In this document: positions 11,718-21,790 of the stretch, piece after piece
Numbering within the stretch: the stretch's first letter is position 1
Layout: each line of letters begins with the position of its first letter
Assembly: GCF_963576615.1 (NCBI RefSeq)
Contig: NC_088715.1
Location: forward strand, 59,741,802-59,805,801
Source of the DNA: Watersipora subatra
Taxonomy: Eukaryota; Bryozoa; Gymnolaemata; Cheilostomatida; Watersiporidae
Length of the DNA stretch: 64,000 nucleotides
Reading direction: 5' to 3'
The notes under the pieces: generated by a model
The model's database searches: none
What the model saw: the letters and a program-made list of their open reading frames with translations, nothing else
What the model was told of the DNA's origin: nothing
Translations under genes and position numbers: made by a program

Positions 11718-11803
11718 TAGAAAAACACACATAATATGTGTGTTTTTCTATTATGAGATTATATTTGAGCCATAATATTATTATGGCTCAAATATAATCT
11801 CAT
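11718..11803. repeat. Pair of adjacent perfect hairpins, unit I only
   Basis: Hairpin 1 has arms of 15 bases, 11718-11732 and 11736-11750, around a 3-base loop. Hairpin 2 has arms of 25 bases, 11753-11777 and 11779-11803, around a single base. The paralogous positions in units III (about 31068-31100), IV (about 37845-37870) and V (about 40585-40610) hold the simple one-way sequence 'aatacacatattatggctcaaat', so the inverted copies arose in unit I. Confidence 0.9.
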
Positions 11804-12161
11804 TCAACTCAACTTGATATTGAGGAATTTAATATAAAATGTGAATTGGTGTAATAAAAGAGAGAAAAAGGCAATTTACATGTATAATAATGAGTTGTCA
11901 AGACATGATAATCATCTTACAACTTTATCAATGCAAGATGATTATATTAAAATAAAAAAAGACTCACTACTGAAATTAAACTTCTAACTAGCCAGATTTG
12001 AAGACTTCTTTTTAAAGCTAAGAAAGAAAATGGCTACTCAGTGATGTAATTTCTTGTCTTGGCTATCATTATGAAAGCAAACAACTCATTCGATTCCATT
12101 ATAACGTTTTTGTCTCAATGTACCCTACGTTCAAATACACTCGACTTTCCATTACTTTTTT

Positions 12162-12407
12162 TTAGTTTGGCTCATAACGAGCTTCCATGATATCTAGTTT
12201 AGCAAATTTCACAATAAAATCAAATATGATTTTTGTTTCATCTTCAACAACTCTGCATTTCAATGCAATAAATAAAATTTTTGGTTTATCATCAGCTCTA
12301 CACACTTTTGATTCATTTTGATTCACTGACTTAGCAAAGGCTTTTTGTGTAAAGATTTTTATAAGAACTTGAAAATTTGCAAGCAGCTTTTTGCAAAATT
12401 TTATCAA
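12162..12407 (-). pseudogene. Coding-like B-segment frame, unit I copy
   Basis: An 81-codon minus-strand frame. Its C-terminal part is shared with units II and III: KFAKLDIMEARYEPN here, KFAKLDIIAARLETN in unit II, KFAKLDIIEARLETH in unit III, each followed by a stop. Changes in the KFAKLD/EAR block are largely at third codon positions (CTA/CTT, GCT/GCA). The frame just upstream in the other units is broken by stops and frameshifts, and this unit I copy is the most open. It could be the last exon of an unrecognised gene on the minus strand, or coincidence of conserved DNA. No family is recognised. Confidence 0.35.
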
Positions 12408-13821
12408 AAAGACTACATTTTAACCCCAACGGTACTATCGTTTGCTGTATAATTTGTGGTCAGCTCAATACAGGCACTACAATAAACTAATTTAATTCAA
12501 TTGCAGTTGTTTTACCTGCACAGTGCTTGAACAGACTTTCAACCATAAATTTATACACATGTTAATTGAAATAATTGATTTTCTGGCAGATAAAAATCAA
12601 TCTACGAAAACTAGTATTGAAACCAATGTTTGCCAGATGTCACTCAGATAAGCACAAGAGTTTAAGGTCATATACACACTGAAAAGAAAAAAAACAATCA
12701 TCTGAGTAGCCATGTCTTGTTGCTAAAACATTCCTTCCAGTAATTAATTTTACTACATAATTACTAAATAATAAATAAAGAAGCGAAACAAAACTGTAAG
12801 TTAGATTTTTTGAAAGCGATTAATTCTGCCATTAAAATTTGACTAAAACAAATTAGTACAAAATTGCTACCTAATGATTAGAATAAAGATTATGTTGAGT
12901 TTAGTTGCAAGTATTGCACGGTTGTCAATTTATGCCAAAGCAAGACGCTGCTAATGAAGTCCTAACTATGCTGTAAATTTATTCAAGCTTCATATATGTG
13001 TAGGAGATTGATAGTACTTTATTCAAAGAATTGGTAGGAATGTTAGTTTGTCAAAGATTATGACACAATACTATGACATCTTTACTCAAAATGGATGACT
13101 CTTTGAAAATGATAAGGTTATTTGTTTTGTTCATAAAAGCCCCAACTACAGGGTATCATGATAAACCAGTCAAACAGACAAGAGCTGAATTTTTATAGTT
13201 TTTAAAGTAGATGGTAATACAAATAGGGTGTATATAGCACAGGTGAAAATTTTGTACATGAACAAATACCAAACGGTGCATTTTAGTTAGCAAACTTGTC
13301 TACCCCTACTTACTAACTACTTGCTTTTATAATAATTACATATTTTTTTATTGAAAACTGCATCTACAAAGCATCACAATAAATTAATTAAACAGATGGG
13401 GACAGACGCATTCATAGTTCTGTGGAAGAATCAGAAATGATTGCGTGCTGAATATTGAAAATTCAATTATTGTGAAGATATATATGTAGGTTAGGTGAAA
13501 TTGTTGTACATGAACAGGTACCAACTGTACGAACAGTATGCTTGAATATAAAAACCTGACAATGCTATTTTGCATATAAACTTGTTACTAGGTTGTTATC
13601 AACATGTGTCTGAGTTATACAAATGCGCTTCCAAAATTTTAATGACTGCATAGTTCAATTCTTTCAACTTTTCACTTCTACACACTCGTTTTAATCTGCA
13701 ACTGTTAACTTAACTCATTTTTAAGCTAAGGGGAATTTATTCAGCTATTCTCCCAAAAGACACGCCTTAAAGCTCTAAATGAGAGCATTTTTGTCTATTA
13801 AAAATTTAAACTCCTAAAATT

Positions 13822-14028
13822 ATGGCTTCACAGCTATTAATGGATTATCCATTCACAGATGAGCAGAAAATAGCGGTTCTACTATATATTGGTGTTAAAA
13901 AATGAAGCATTCAGTGCACCAAACAGTGAGGTGTCTCTTTGAAATAGGCTAGGCATTCCTTACAGAAGGGCGAGTGACTTTCTTGAAGGTGGGAGGAGAT
14001 CGAATCGATCACTTGCGTGTTTAGAAAG
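13822..14028 (+). pseudogene. Type-2 cassette, first exon-like segment, unit I
   Basis: Begins at ATGGCTTCACAG, parallel to ATGGCTTTCCAG in the type-1 cassettes, and ends at 'gaaag|gtatat', a donor-like site at the position conserved in all cassettes. The first 28 codons are open (MASQLLMDYPFTDEQKIAVL...), then a frameshift relative to the 'gatgaagcattcagtgca' block and stops appear. The family is unknown. A matching acceptor-like 'cttgtttcag' lies at 14493-14502. Read as a decayed gene copy. Confidence 0.45.
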
Positions 14029-14502
14029 GTATATAGAGTATGTGTATGGGCTAGTCTTAGTGCTGCTTTTGTTGCTTTCATTTGTAGATGAATAACACAT
14101 TGCATCAAGTACAAAAGTCTGATATAATTAAACCAAAAATTTAGTTTTATTTCAATGATGTATGCAATTGCTAGCAGCATCAACTTGTTAAGTTTACTTG
14201 TCCACAATATCGGTTCTTTGCACCAATAGTAACATTTTAAAATGTATTAATTCCATATTTTGTTGATGAACATGGTTTTTATATTTAGTTTTATTAAAGC
14301 AAGTAACTGTTTCTAACACTGACCTCATTTCTACACGCTCTCTGGCATATGCATGCTTGTGTACACAGACTGGGCACTTTTTGCTAGCAGAGGAACTACA
14401 TCTACCATAATATTAAAATATATCATATGACATTAACATGGCTCATCTACTTCCATCAATTTGAAAATTGCAATTGTTTATGACTGCTTTGACTTGTTTC
14501 AG

Positions 14503-14575
14503 ATCCTGTGACTATTCCTTGTAATGAAAGTCTAAATAGCAAAAAAAAAGCAAGAATCAAGTGAAGTTCAACAAA
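14503..14575 (+). pseudogene. Type-2 cassette, second exon-like segment, unit I
   Basis: Follows 'gacttgtttcag', a good acceptor that recurs at the same place in every cassette. If the upstream segment is spliced after its final G, the frame reads DPVTIPCNESLNS and then a Lys-rich end (KKKARIK) before a stop. Units II and III read DHVTIHRNK and DPVTIPYNK at the same place. A short basic C-terminus is therefore a plausible ancestral exon 2. Function unknown. Confidence 0.35.
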
Positions 14576-15448
14576 AACCCACACCCACCAGAAGGCATTA
14601 CGTTGTTATTTTCAGTTAATTAGAATGCCATCATTACGATGTTACGCACATATCTGATGTTTATTACTTTTATTATTATTACCTTGTATAGCCGCAAACT
14701 GCAGTTCAGTTATGTTTTATTAAACATTCTTGACACACATGTGCATATTTCTTGCATAGAATCCGAGAGCCATTGTGCTGTTTTGAGCATTACTTCTTTG
14801 CCTCATTATTTATCTTAAAGTGTCCATCATGAAGCTACTTGCTTCCCATGGCAACCTTTAGAGAGCCATTCCTGTTAGCTGATAGTAGAAGCAAAAATAA
14901 TATGGTTGCGCTTAACTGCTCTGAAGATGTTTGTTGTCATATTAATATATCTTACATAGCTAGCTGCACCTAATAAAACTTCCTGATCATGTCATATTTT
15001 TGTTTACTTGTATTTCACTTCTGCCCAGTATGTTTACCTAAATATGTTTTTTATTGTAATATCCTACCTATACTATCATCTACATATTTGATCTTTCATC
15101 AGGACTTTCCTGGTCTTGGATTGAACTGCATTGATTGATTGAAGCTATAATGCAAATTTACACAAATGTTGAGGAGTTTCTCACAAACAAACTAGCATGC
15201 CACCACTCATGCAAACATGCCCTCAGACACACATGAGACAAGTCTGTGTAACTCATGTTCATAAACTAGCATTTAGCTTATGTTTTGAATGACTCCTTAA
15301 AACAGAGTATATGACTTTTTCAGAGCTTCTGATAAGATTTCTGTTCCATCAAATCCTTTCAACCAACTTTCTAGACCCAACAGATACTCTCAACCAGTGG
15401 TCAACTAAACTTTAGTTCATCTGTAAACCACAAGTCAAACAATCTGAT

Positions 15449-15682
15449 TTAGCTTAGTTTGGTTTTACTAACAACTTTGGTAGTTGAGTAAACAGATACT
15501 AACAAAAGTAATCTTGCATTCTGAGTTGTCATTTTTTTACTGGGGCAAATGGAATAATGACCAATAATAATACTGTTGTTGACTTGTTTGAATAAATATT
15601 TTAACTTGTTTGGCAGAGCCCATAATAAGCACAATCTGCTCAAATATGTAACTATGTTCATGAAACATAAGGTTCTATACAA
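15449..15682 (-). other. Open frame in D segment, unit I (77 codons)
   Basis: Minus-strand frame paralogous to 25787-26017. The shared core is LLWALPNKLKYLF, followed by GHYxxCPSKK, MTTQNA and VYSTTKVVSKTKL. The two copies are about 90% identical in DNA, and the insertions between them add whole codons (extra Asn residues and one Arg), so both stay open. The D copies at 25.0-25.3 and 35.0-35.4 kb do not keep this frame. It may be a conserved small protein or a chance frame in a duplicated non-coding segment. Confidence 0.3.
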
Positions 15683-17079
15683 TTCGGGTCTTCTGCCAGT
15701 TTTTTAGGCTCAGTCTTTTATTGTCCATCCTGACCAAATACATGTTACCAATGCGAACTTAACCCAGCAAAAATTACATAGCTTTTATTCGCTACTCAAA
15801 CAGTAACCATACAGAAATACTACTCGGTTGTTTGACTATATAAATTAGCACTGAATAGTAAAATTCTGAAAGCTTCCTTGTAAGTAAATATTAAATTTAA
15901 ATTGATCGAAATGGAACTTTGCATTGGAAAAGTTAAACATACATATAAATAGTTTTGAAGCAAAACAAGTTATTTATATAATGACTTCTGACAATTCTTC
16001 AGGAAAAGTATACAAACCAAAAATTTAAAATTGAAACTGAGTTAAGTTATTTTACACCCATCAAATGTAAATTAATGCACGCTTTCGGTTTTTTTGAAAG
16101 TGAAATTTATTACAGAGAAAAGAAAGAGATAATAATGAAGGGAGTCTATGAGGGCAGCTAAAAGCTAACCCTGAAGTTTTTAAAGCAGAATTTTAAAGTT
16201 GATTAAATTCTACATTGATTTCGCATTTGTCAACTTCATACAGTATGACCTGCTAGATGAAATTTTAAAATAAACTTTAAAATTTTGTTATATATCTCTG
16301 ATGTAATTCAAAAAATATATTTAAGTTTTAGGTATACACATATAATGGCAAAGGAGATGGGAAGTGCAGCGTGAAGAAACTCTTAAAATCCTAAAAACAC
16401 ATGATCTGAAGTTGAATACATGCATATCTGATGACTGCTTCATTTTTATCTACTTTATACAGTAAAAATAACTTTAATCAAGAAAATAAAGTTCAAAGAA
16501 GGCCATTTAACTTGTCACATGAACAAAAGCTTATTTTTCAGCTAGGGAAATTGTAGCTAACCTATACATTTGTTTAGCTTATACTTTTTCAAAAAAAATT
16601 ATTTTTTGAAAATTTCTGAAATAAATTATTTTAACAGTTTATAGAAACTTTTTTTATTTTTACAATTAACATCCACATGATAATAATTTTAATTTTGGTA
16701 AGTTTGGTTTGAAAAGTCACATTTTTAACACAATATTAAAGCATGTGATTCACAAAGAATTAGGACTTTACTGACTTTGTGTTGTACTTGACTTAAATTT
16801 CTACAGATATTATTAATTATTTTAGTAAGGATATTATTCACCTATTAAAATAAAAACTCAATTGTTTCAGCCACAACCTCACAGAATCAGTTTCTAACCA
16901 AGGCTATAATACAGTAAGTCAATTCCTGATGGTTACAATTTCACTTTGGCTCAAAAAACTTTACTAAAGCAGTTCAAATGATTGTGATATCAATATCAAG
17001 CTAAGACTGTGATAATGATACCAATTAAAGCTTGCTTAAATTTGATGTGATTTTTGGCTTTTTAATGTTACCCAGTCTA

Positions 17080-17145
17080 CAAATACAATACAAATAAAAA
17101 TACAAACACCAATAAAAATGCAAAGACAAATACAAATATGCTATC
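17080..17145. repeat. Degenerate (aaatacaaa)n tract
   Basis: Loose repetition of 'aaatacaaa' and 'caataaaaat'. The unit II counterpart is at about 28405-28450, so it predates the duplication. Confidence 0.6.
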
Positions 17146-17149
17146 TTCA

Positions 17150-17215
17150 GGGGCCCGTTGGTTAGGACGTCGACCGATCATAGAAGAGTAACACTGCAGC
17201 TTGAACACAATAGCT
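17150..17215 (+). mobile_element. tRNA-like relic (possible SINE head), unit I
   Basis: 'cccgttggttaggacgtcgac' resembles a tRNA D-arm/box A, and about 35 bases later 'cagcttgaacac' resembles a decayed box B. A second copy at about 28463-28528 reads 'atttagttaggacgtcgat...caacttgaacac'. The relic was therefore present before unit duplication. Too degraded for a functional tRNA. Confidence 0.3.
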
Positions 17216-17439
17216 AATGTTTTTTACAAAAGATACAAACAGCCATCTATTGACAGCATTCCAGTGAGTAACTTTTAATAAGCGTTTTAACATCATGAAA
17301 TCATGAAACACTTTGGCAGTCAGATCATCTTAAGCATCCAAATTGATCACATGTAATAAAAAACACCAATACTTTTCAATATAATCTATTAAAATGTTGT
17401 TTAACTTTATCTTTAAAATAAATGTAAGAATATTGACTT

Positions 17440-18240
17440 GTTACAGATTATGACACACTATCATGACATTATTTTGCACAATAAAAGATGGAGGAGTCTT
17501 TGTAAGTGATCAATGTATTAGTTTCATTAATGAAAGCTCTATCTGCAGAATATCATGGTGAACTAGTTAAACATACAGAAACAGACATTCTTATATTCGT
17601 CTGAAAAAACAATAAACATGTATACAGTAGATTACAAAATTAAGGAGTACATATAGAACAGCTGAAATTATTGTACATAAACAAATACCGACACAGAAGT
17701 ATGTTTAGCAAAACTTACCATCACCTGATAAGGCTATTCTGCATATTACTAGGTAATAGTGGGTTACACCGATTTACATTACAAATTTGAATGGCTAGGT
17801 GGTTAAATTTGTTTTATCATTGCTCTTTTATACTTTTACTAGCATATAAATGTAGCTGTTGATTTAATTTTGTATAATTTTGATGGGTATTTACAAAAGT
17901 TTTGTTAACGAAAGCTCCATCTGCAGAGTACCACGATGAACTAGTTAAACAGACAGGAACAGACATTCTTGTAGTCTTGTAAGAAAATGAGGAACACGAA
18001 TAGATTACAAAATTTAGGGAGTATATATATAACAGCTTAAATTATTGTACATAAATAAATACCAACACAGAAGTATGTTTAGCAACACTTACCATCACCT
18101 GATAAGGCTATTTTACATATTACTAGGTAATAGTGGGTTACACCGATTTACATTACAAATTTGAATGGGTAGGTGGTTTAATTTGTTTCATGTTTGCTTC
18201 TTTATACCTTTGCTAGCATATAGTTGTTGATTTAAAATCG
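17440..18240. repeat. Internal direct duplication inside type-1 segment, unit I
   Basis: About 350 bases ending 'gtgggttacaccgatttacattacaaatttgaatgg' occur twice, around 17520-17810 and 17895-18180. The same doubling exists in unit II (about 28850-29150 and 29225-29515), so it arose before units I and II separated. Confidence 0.75.
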
Positions 18241-18344
18241 TTTTAAAATAAAACTAAATGGAGTTAGCTATTTTAGCCATAAGCACGCTTTAATTCTCAA
18301 AGCTGAAGCTTTTTTTTTCTATGTTTACCTACAGCCCTAAAATT

Positions 18345-18549
18345 ATGGCTTTCCAGCTATCAACAAATGATGTACTAACAGCTAAACAAAAAGCCTGCCT
18401 ACTACTATAAACACGACGACACAGGAAGGATGATGCATTCAGTGCACTGTACAGTGTGCTGTTTTCTTGGAATGACAAAGCTTTATTTACAGCTGGTCTG
18501 ATTGATATTCTAGGCAGATATGGCATTGGATAGAATCACTTTTCTAAAG
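18345..18549 (+). pseudogene. Type-1 cassette, first exon-like segment, unit I
   Basis: Starts ATGGCTTTCCAGCTATC and ends 'tctaaag|gtacat', a donor-like site. The frame runs MAFQLSTNDVLTAKQKACLLL, then a TAA, then in the same frame DDAFSALYSVLFSWNDKALF and TAGLIDILGRYGIG, then a TAG just before the donor. A polypyrimidine stretch and 'ctacag' precede it. Two in-frame stops make it a pseudogene. The helical, Leu-rich pattern faintly recalls a death-fold domain, but I do not claim that family. Confidence 0.5.
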
Positions 18550-18644
18550 GTACATGTATACACAATTGGTTTGCTAGCTATGTTCTGTGTTGGATCTGCT
18601 AGTATAATTCTAGTTGAATTAATTATAGATATATTTTTGTATCT

Positions 18645-18682
18645 CTATAATTAATATAAACGTGAGTTTATATTAATTATAG
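18645..18682. repeat. Perfect 17-base-arm hairpin, unit I
   Basis: Arms 18645-18661 and 18666-18682 (ctataattaatataaac / gtttatattaattatag) with loop 'gtga'. Unit II has a different, shorter hairpin at the equivalent place (about 29967-29996), and unit III has neither. Confidence 0.9.
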
Positions 18683-18712
18683 TGTAATTTTAAAGTCTGC
18701 AATAATCCGTCT

Positions 18713-18974
18713 GTATAATCCGATCAGATGGGTAAGTTTTAAGATATTGTCGACAATTTACAAAGACTTGTTAACATATTTAAATAGGTTTTCATGTGTT
18801 TTTTGTATCGTTATTATACTTTAACGACTCCATTGAATAATGGTTAAATTTGTTGATAAGATTTCAGTACGCGGGTTTGCGACGGTATTGATGAATAATT
18901 TTTTGTGAGTTGTGTGCACATGCATTTATCATAAAACTCTCAACCAATCGCTCCGCTCGTGTTTGGTCATGGGA
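18713..18974 (+). mobile_element. RepA dispersed element, copy 3 (partial)
   Basis: Aligns with the 3' ~260 bases of RepA at 48.2 kb, from 'gatgggtaagttttaagatattgtcgac' to 'gtttggtcatgggat'. It interrupts the type-1 cassette intron only in unit I, so it arrived after the duplications. The 20-base 'tgtaattttaaagtctgcaa' occurs on both sides (18683-18702 and 19003-19022). The right-hand copy is the ancestral one and the left-hand copy lies out of its usual context, so this may not be a simple target-site duplication. Confidence 0.7.
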
Positions 18975-19373
18975 TTAGTTCATTTTAACATTAGAAGCTC
19001 GATGTAATTTTAAAGTCTGCAATTACACTAACTACATACTATAGAACATTTTGTTTGTAGATGTAACACTATGATATGACACATGTAAGAACTGTACTGA
19101 TTACCTCCTATAAACTAGCATCTGTGTTGGTTATTATTTAAGATTGGCTAGCATGTGTGATTTTCACATTTGGTGATTTAGAAAGTAACAGCTTCTGACA
19201 CTTATTTCATTTGTGTACCATGTAACACTGTATGCATATGATAGCATATATTACTAGCAGGCAAACTATATCTACTATTTTCTTGAGTTGAATCAACTGA
19301 TGTGAAAAATTGTATATCTAAATAATACTTTTAAAGGCTCACATTTTGTCACTCACTTTGTTTATTGTTTCAG

Positions 19374-19465
19374 TTCAGTGACATTCCTCGTAAGAAATCA
19401 GCGTGTCATGCAGAAAAAAAGGGCAAACGCGAAACAAAAAGATGAAAGATGAAAGAACTAAAAAG
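19374..19465 (+). pseudogene. Type-1 cassette, second exon-like segment, unit I
   Basis: Follows 'ttattgtttcag'. The sequence 'tcagtgacattcctcgtaagaaatcagcgtgtcatgcag...' is shared with units II and III at the same position and is rich in Lys codons in the best frame (IPRKKSACHAEKK). Ends in an adenine-rich stretch. Exon-like but not demonstrably translated. Confidence 0.35.
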
Positions 19466-20043
19466 ATGATAAATATTTCCCTGAATTTATTGACATAGTT
19501 TTTAATCTCACACTGATATCATTTGACTTCTTTGACTAGTAGTCTCTTATCTAGAACTTATACTAGTCATAAGGGCTGCCATATGTTTCTTGTACATTAC
19601 TATTTTCCATTTGATTATTATTCTTAAAAACTCGGTTGATTAGTTCACTCTTACGTTATCATTCACCGTATGTTTCTGCTCCAAAGTTAATGCAAAAATC
19701 TGGTTAACGGGCTTCATCAATATTTTGGCAAAAAGCCAGCAATATATTAACAATAACTGATATCTAACACCAATTGTATTACTCATGTCATTTCCTAGAA
19801 ATAATGATTATGTACATAAGATATTGATTTTAATTTACTGTAGGTCTACTATTGTAACTGTTAATTGAACTCCGTGTACAGATTTTCAAGTATCAAGCTG
19901 ATACTATATAGAGAAACCTAAGATAAACTTCTTTCTACCATATGTTAAAGCCAATCAAAATATGAATAAATAACTTACTTTAATCAAAAAAATACTTGTC
20001 AATTAAAATAAAGGTAGCTTATGCTCAGTCATGACTTAGTTTT

Positions 20044-20083
20044 TTCTTCTGCTAAAATTCATGACTGAATTTTAGCAGAAGAA
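20044..20083. repeat. Perfect 18-base-arm hairpin, unit II only
   Basis: Arms 20044-20061 and 20066-20083 (ttcttctgctaaaattca and its exact complement) around loop 'tgac'. Units III (about 31255-31290), IV (about 38005-38045) and V (about 40770-40810) have only the right-hand 'ttcagc/gaagaaa'-like sequence, without the inverted copy. Confidence 0.9.
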
Positions 20084-20777
20084 ACACACGACCCAACACT
20101 TTTATAAATCTTATTTGAAACAATGAAAGCAAAAGCTCAAATCTTTCCAAGCTTTGTTTAGTCATGTCGGATGAGATTACAAAATCTTAGATGGGGATGC
20201 ATTCACACCTCCCTGCTCAGCTTAGACTCCCTATAACAAATTTATACACTTTAGCACCCCATGTAGCCTGAACAACTTCGTATATGGTTTCATTGTTTGA
20301 ATGCAACCCAAACAATCTCGCATAGTATAAAGCAGCCATCTACTGTTAATAGTGGTTTAGAATTTTACATCATCGATTGTCATAAGTTGGCTTTGGACTT
20401 CCTATTGGTATTGATAGAATGCTTCAACATATTCGTTTAATTTTAACAATCACGAACAGATTCGGATTTTTAACTTTTCAAATATTAAAACCTAATCCAA
20501 CAGTTGAAATTTTGTAAAAGGTTGCGGTAGATTCTAATTTGAAAAAGCTAACAATGTAACAAAATGAGACCGGTTAGCCGTATAAAACCATGTGTACATA
20601 AGTTGAATACATCAGTAAACAGACAATGATAAATAATTACACCTGCTGTATTAAATCTTGTTTGTGATAATGAAGACATGTCTACATCATGAGATTACGC
20701 TTTGTAGTATTTTGATTCAACACTTACATAATTTTACTAAAAACTCATTCCAAGACAAGCATGATAATTGGATGATT

Positions 20778-20815
20778 ACAAATTCATTTTGACTGTAAAG
20801 TCAAAGTGAATTTGT
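20778..20815. repeat. Near-perfect hairpin, unit II
   Basis: Arms of 17 bases, 20778-20794 and 20799-20815, with one mismatch and a 4-base loop. The unit IV counterpart (about 38692-38710) has only one arm. Confidence 0.85.
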
Positions 20816-20835
20816 GATACAATTATGATAAAATA

Positions 20836-20866
20836 AATTAAATGTGAATTAAATTCACATTTAATT
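20836..20866. repeat. Perfect 15-base-arm palindrome, unit II
   Basis: Arms 20836-20850 and 20852-20866 (aattaaatgtgaatt / aattcacatttaatt) around a single A. Directly followed by more inverted copies of 'gaattaaattcac', making a ~120-base cluster of nested inverted repeats with the preceding hairpin. Confidence 0.9.
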
Positions 20867-21533
20867 CAAATTGTGTGAATTAAATTCACTTTGACTATTA
20901 AACATACTTTTTTTGAAAGTGGCTTAATCACTAGCTTGCTGTTTACATAGTTATTTACGGTGTATTTTAACCAACTAATGAAACCACAAAGAAAAAAAAC
21001 TCTTAAAAAAGTTTTTATTTGTACTCACTTCGGCGAATTATGCACTCGAAGAAATAAATATATATAAAATCAAAATCAAACAACAAGAAACAATTTTCTG
21101 AAGTCAAAAAGACACACTAACAGATGCTTACACATTGTGAGTGATTACGCAGTAGAATTACATTATTATAAGGAGTGGACAACTTCAAAAGGGCAAATTA
21201 TGATGAAACAGTAAGAAAAGGCAACTTGTAATTATAAATTTTTTGAGACAATTTAATCATCTTACAACTTTAGTAATGCAAGATGATGATAATAAAATGA
21301 AAAACAAAGATTCAATACTGAAGTGCATTAATCAAATTTTACCTCACCAGGTTGAAAACTTCTTTTTGAAGCCAAGAAAGAAAATGGCCACCTAGTGATG
21401 TATTTTCTTGTCATGGCGATTAATTCAAGAGCGAGCAACTCAACGAATTTAGTTATAAATTCATTGAGTTGTTTGCTACTTAGGCAAATGTACCCCCTTT
21501 CCGAATGCAACTGACTCTCAACAACTATTTTTT

Positions 21534-21790
21534 CTAGTTGGTTTCCAAACGCGCTGCTATGATATCAAGTTTAGCAAATTTTATAATAATGTTAGACCTG
21601 AATTTAGGTTTATCTTCAACAACTCTGTATTTTATTTCAATAAATAAATAGTTTGTTCATCTGAGACTTTATATATTTTTGATTCATTTTAATATACTAA
21701 CTTAAAAGACACTTCACAGAAGGAATTTTATAAGAACGTGAAAAATTTGCCAACGGTTGTTTACAAAATTGTACCAAAAAAATAACTTTT
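21534..21790 (-). pseudogene. Coding-like B-segment frame, unit II copy (broken)
   Basis: Paralogue of 12162-12407. The C-terminal block VVEDKPKFRSNIIIKFAKLD with the ending ARLETN and a stop is open. Upstream a stop and frameshifts interrupt the part that is open in unit I. No family recognised. Confidence 0.3.

Larger units (their letters stand above)
11475..19744. repeat. Segmental duplication array, unit I
   Basis: First of at least five tandem, diverged copies. Each unit begins with the marker 'acttactgatatctaacaccaa...gtattactcatgtcatttcctag' (here from about 11480). The order is then: A segment, B segment (minus-strand frame), type-2 cassette (13.8-14.6 kb), D segment (15.3-15.7 kb), E segment (15.8-16.9 kb) and type-1 cassette (17.1-19.5 kb). 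Homology to the other units stops at about 11470, which marks the left array edge. Compared with unit II this copy lacks about 1 kb between 11.84 and 11.88 kb. It gained a RepA fragment at 18.7 kb and two copy-specific palindromes. Confidence 0.8.

Noticed and set aside
17150..17215. Possible functional tRNA gene
   Set aside because: The D-arm-like part is present but there is no acceptor stem pairing or intact T-arm, and a duplicate at 28.46 kb is equally degraded.
18345..18549. Assignment of the cassette peptide to a death-fold (DED/CARD) family
   Set aside because: Only a loose pattern of Leu and Asp residues supports it. The peptide is short and interrupted, so no family is claimed.
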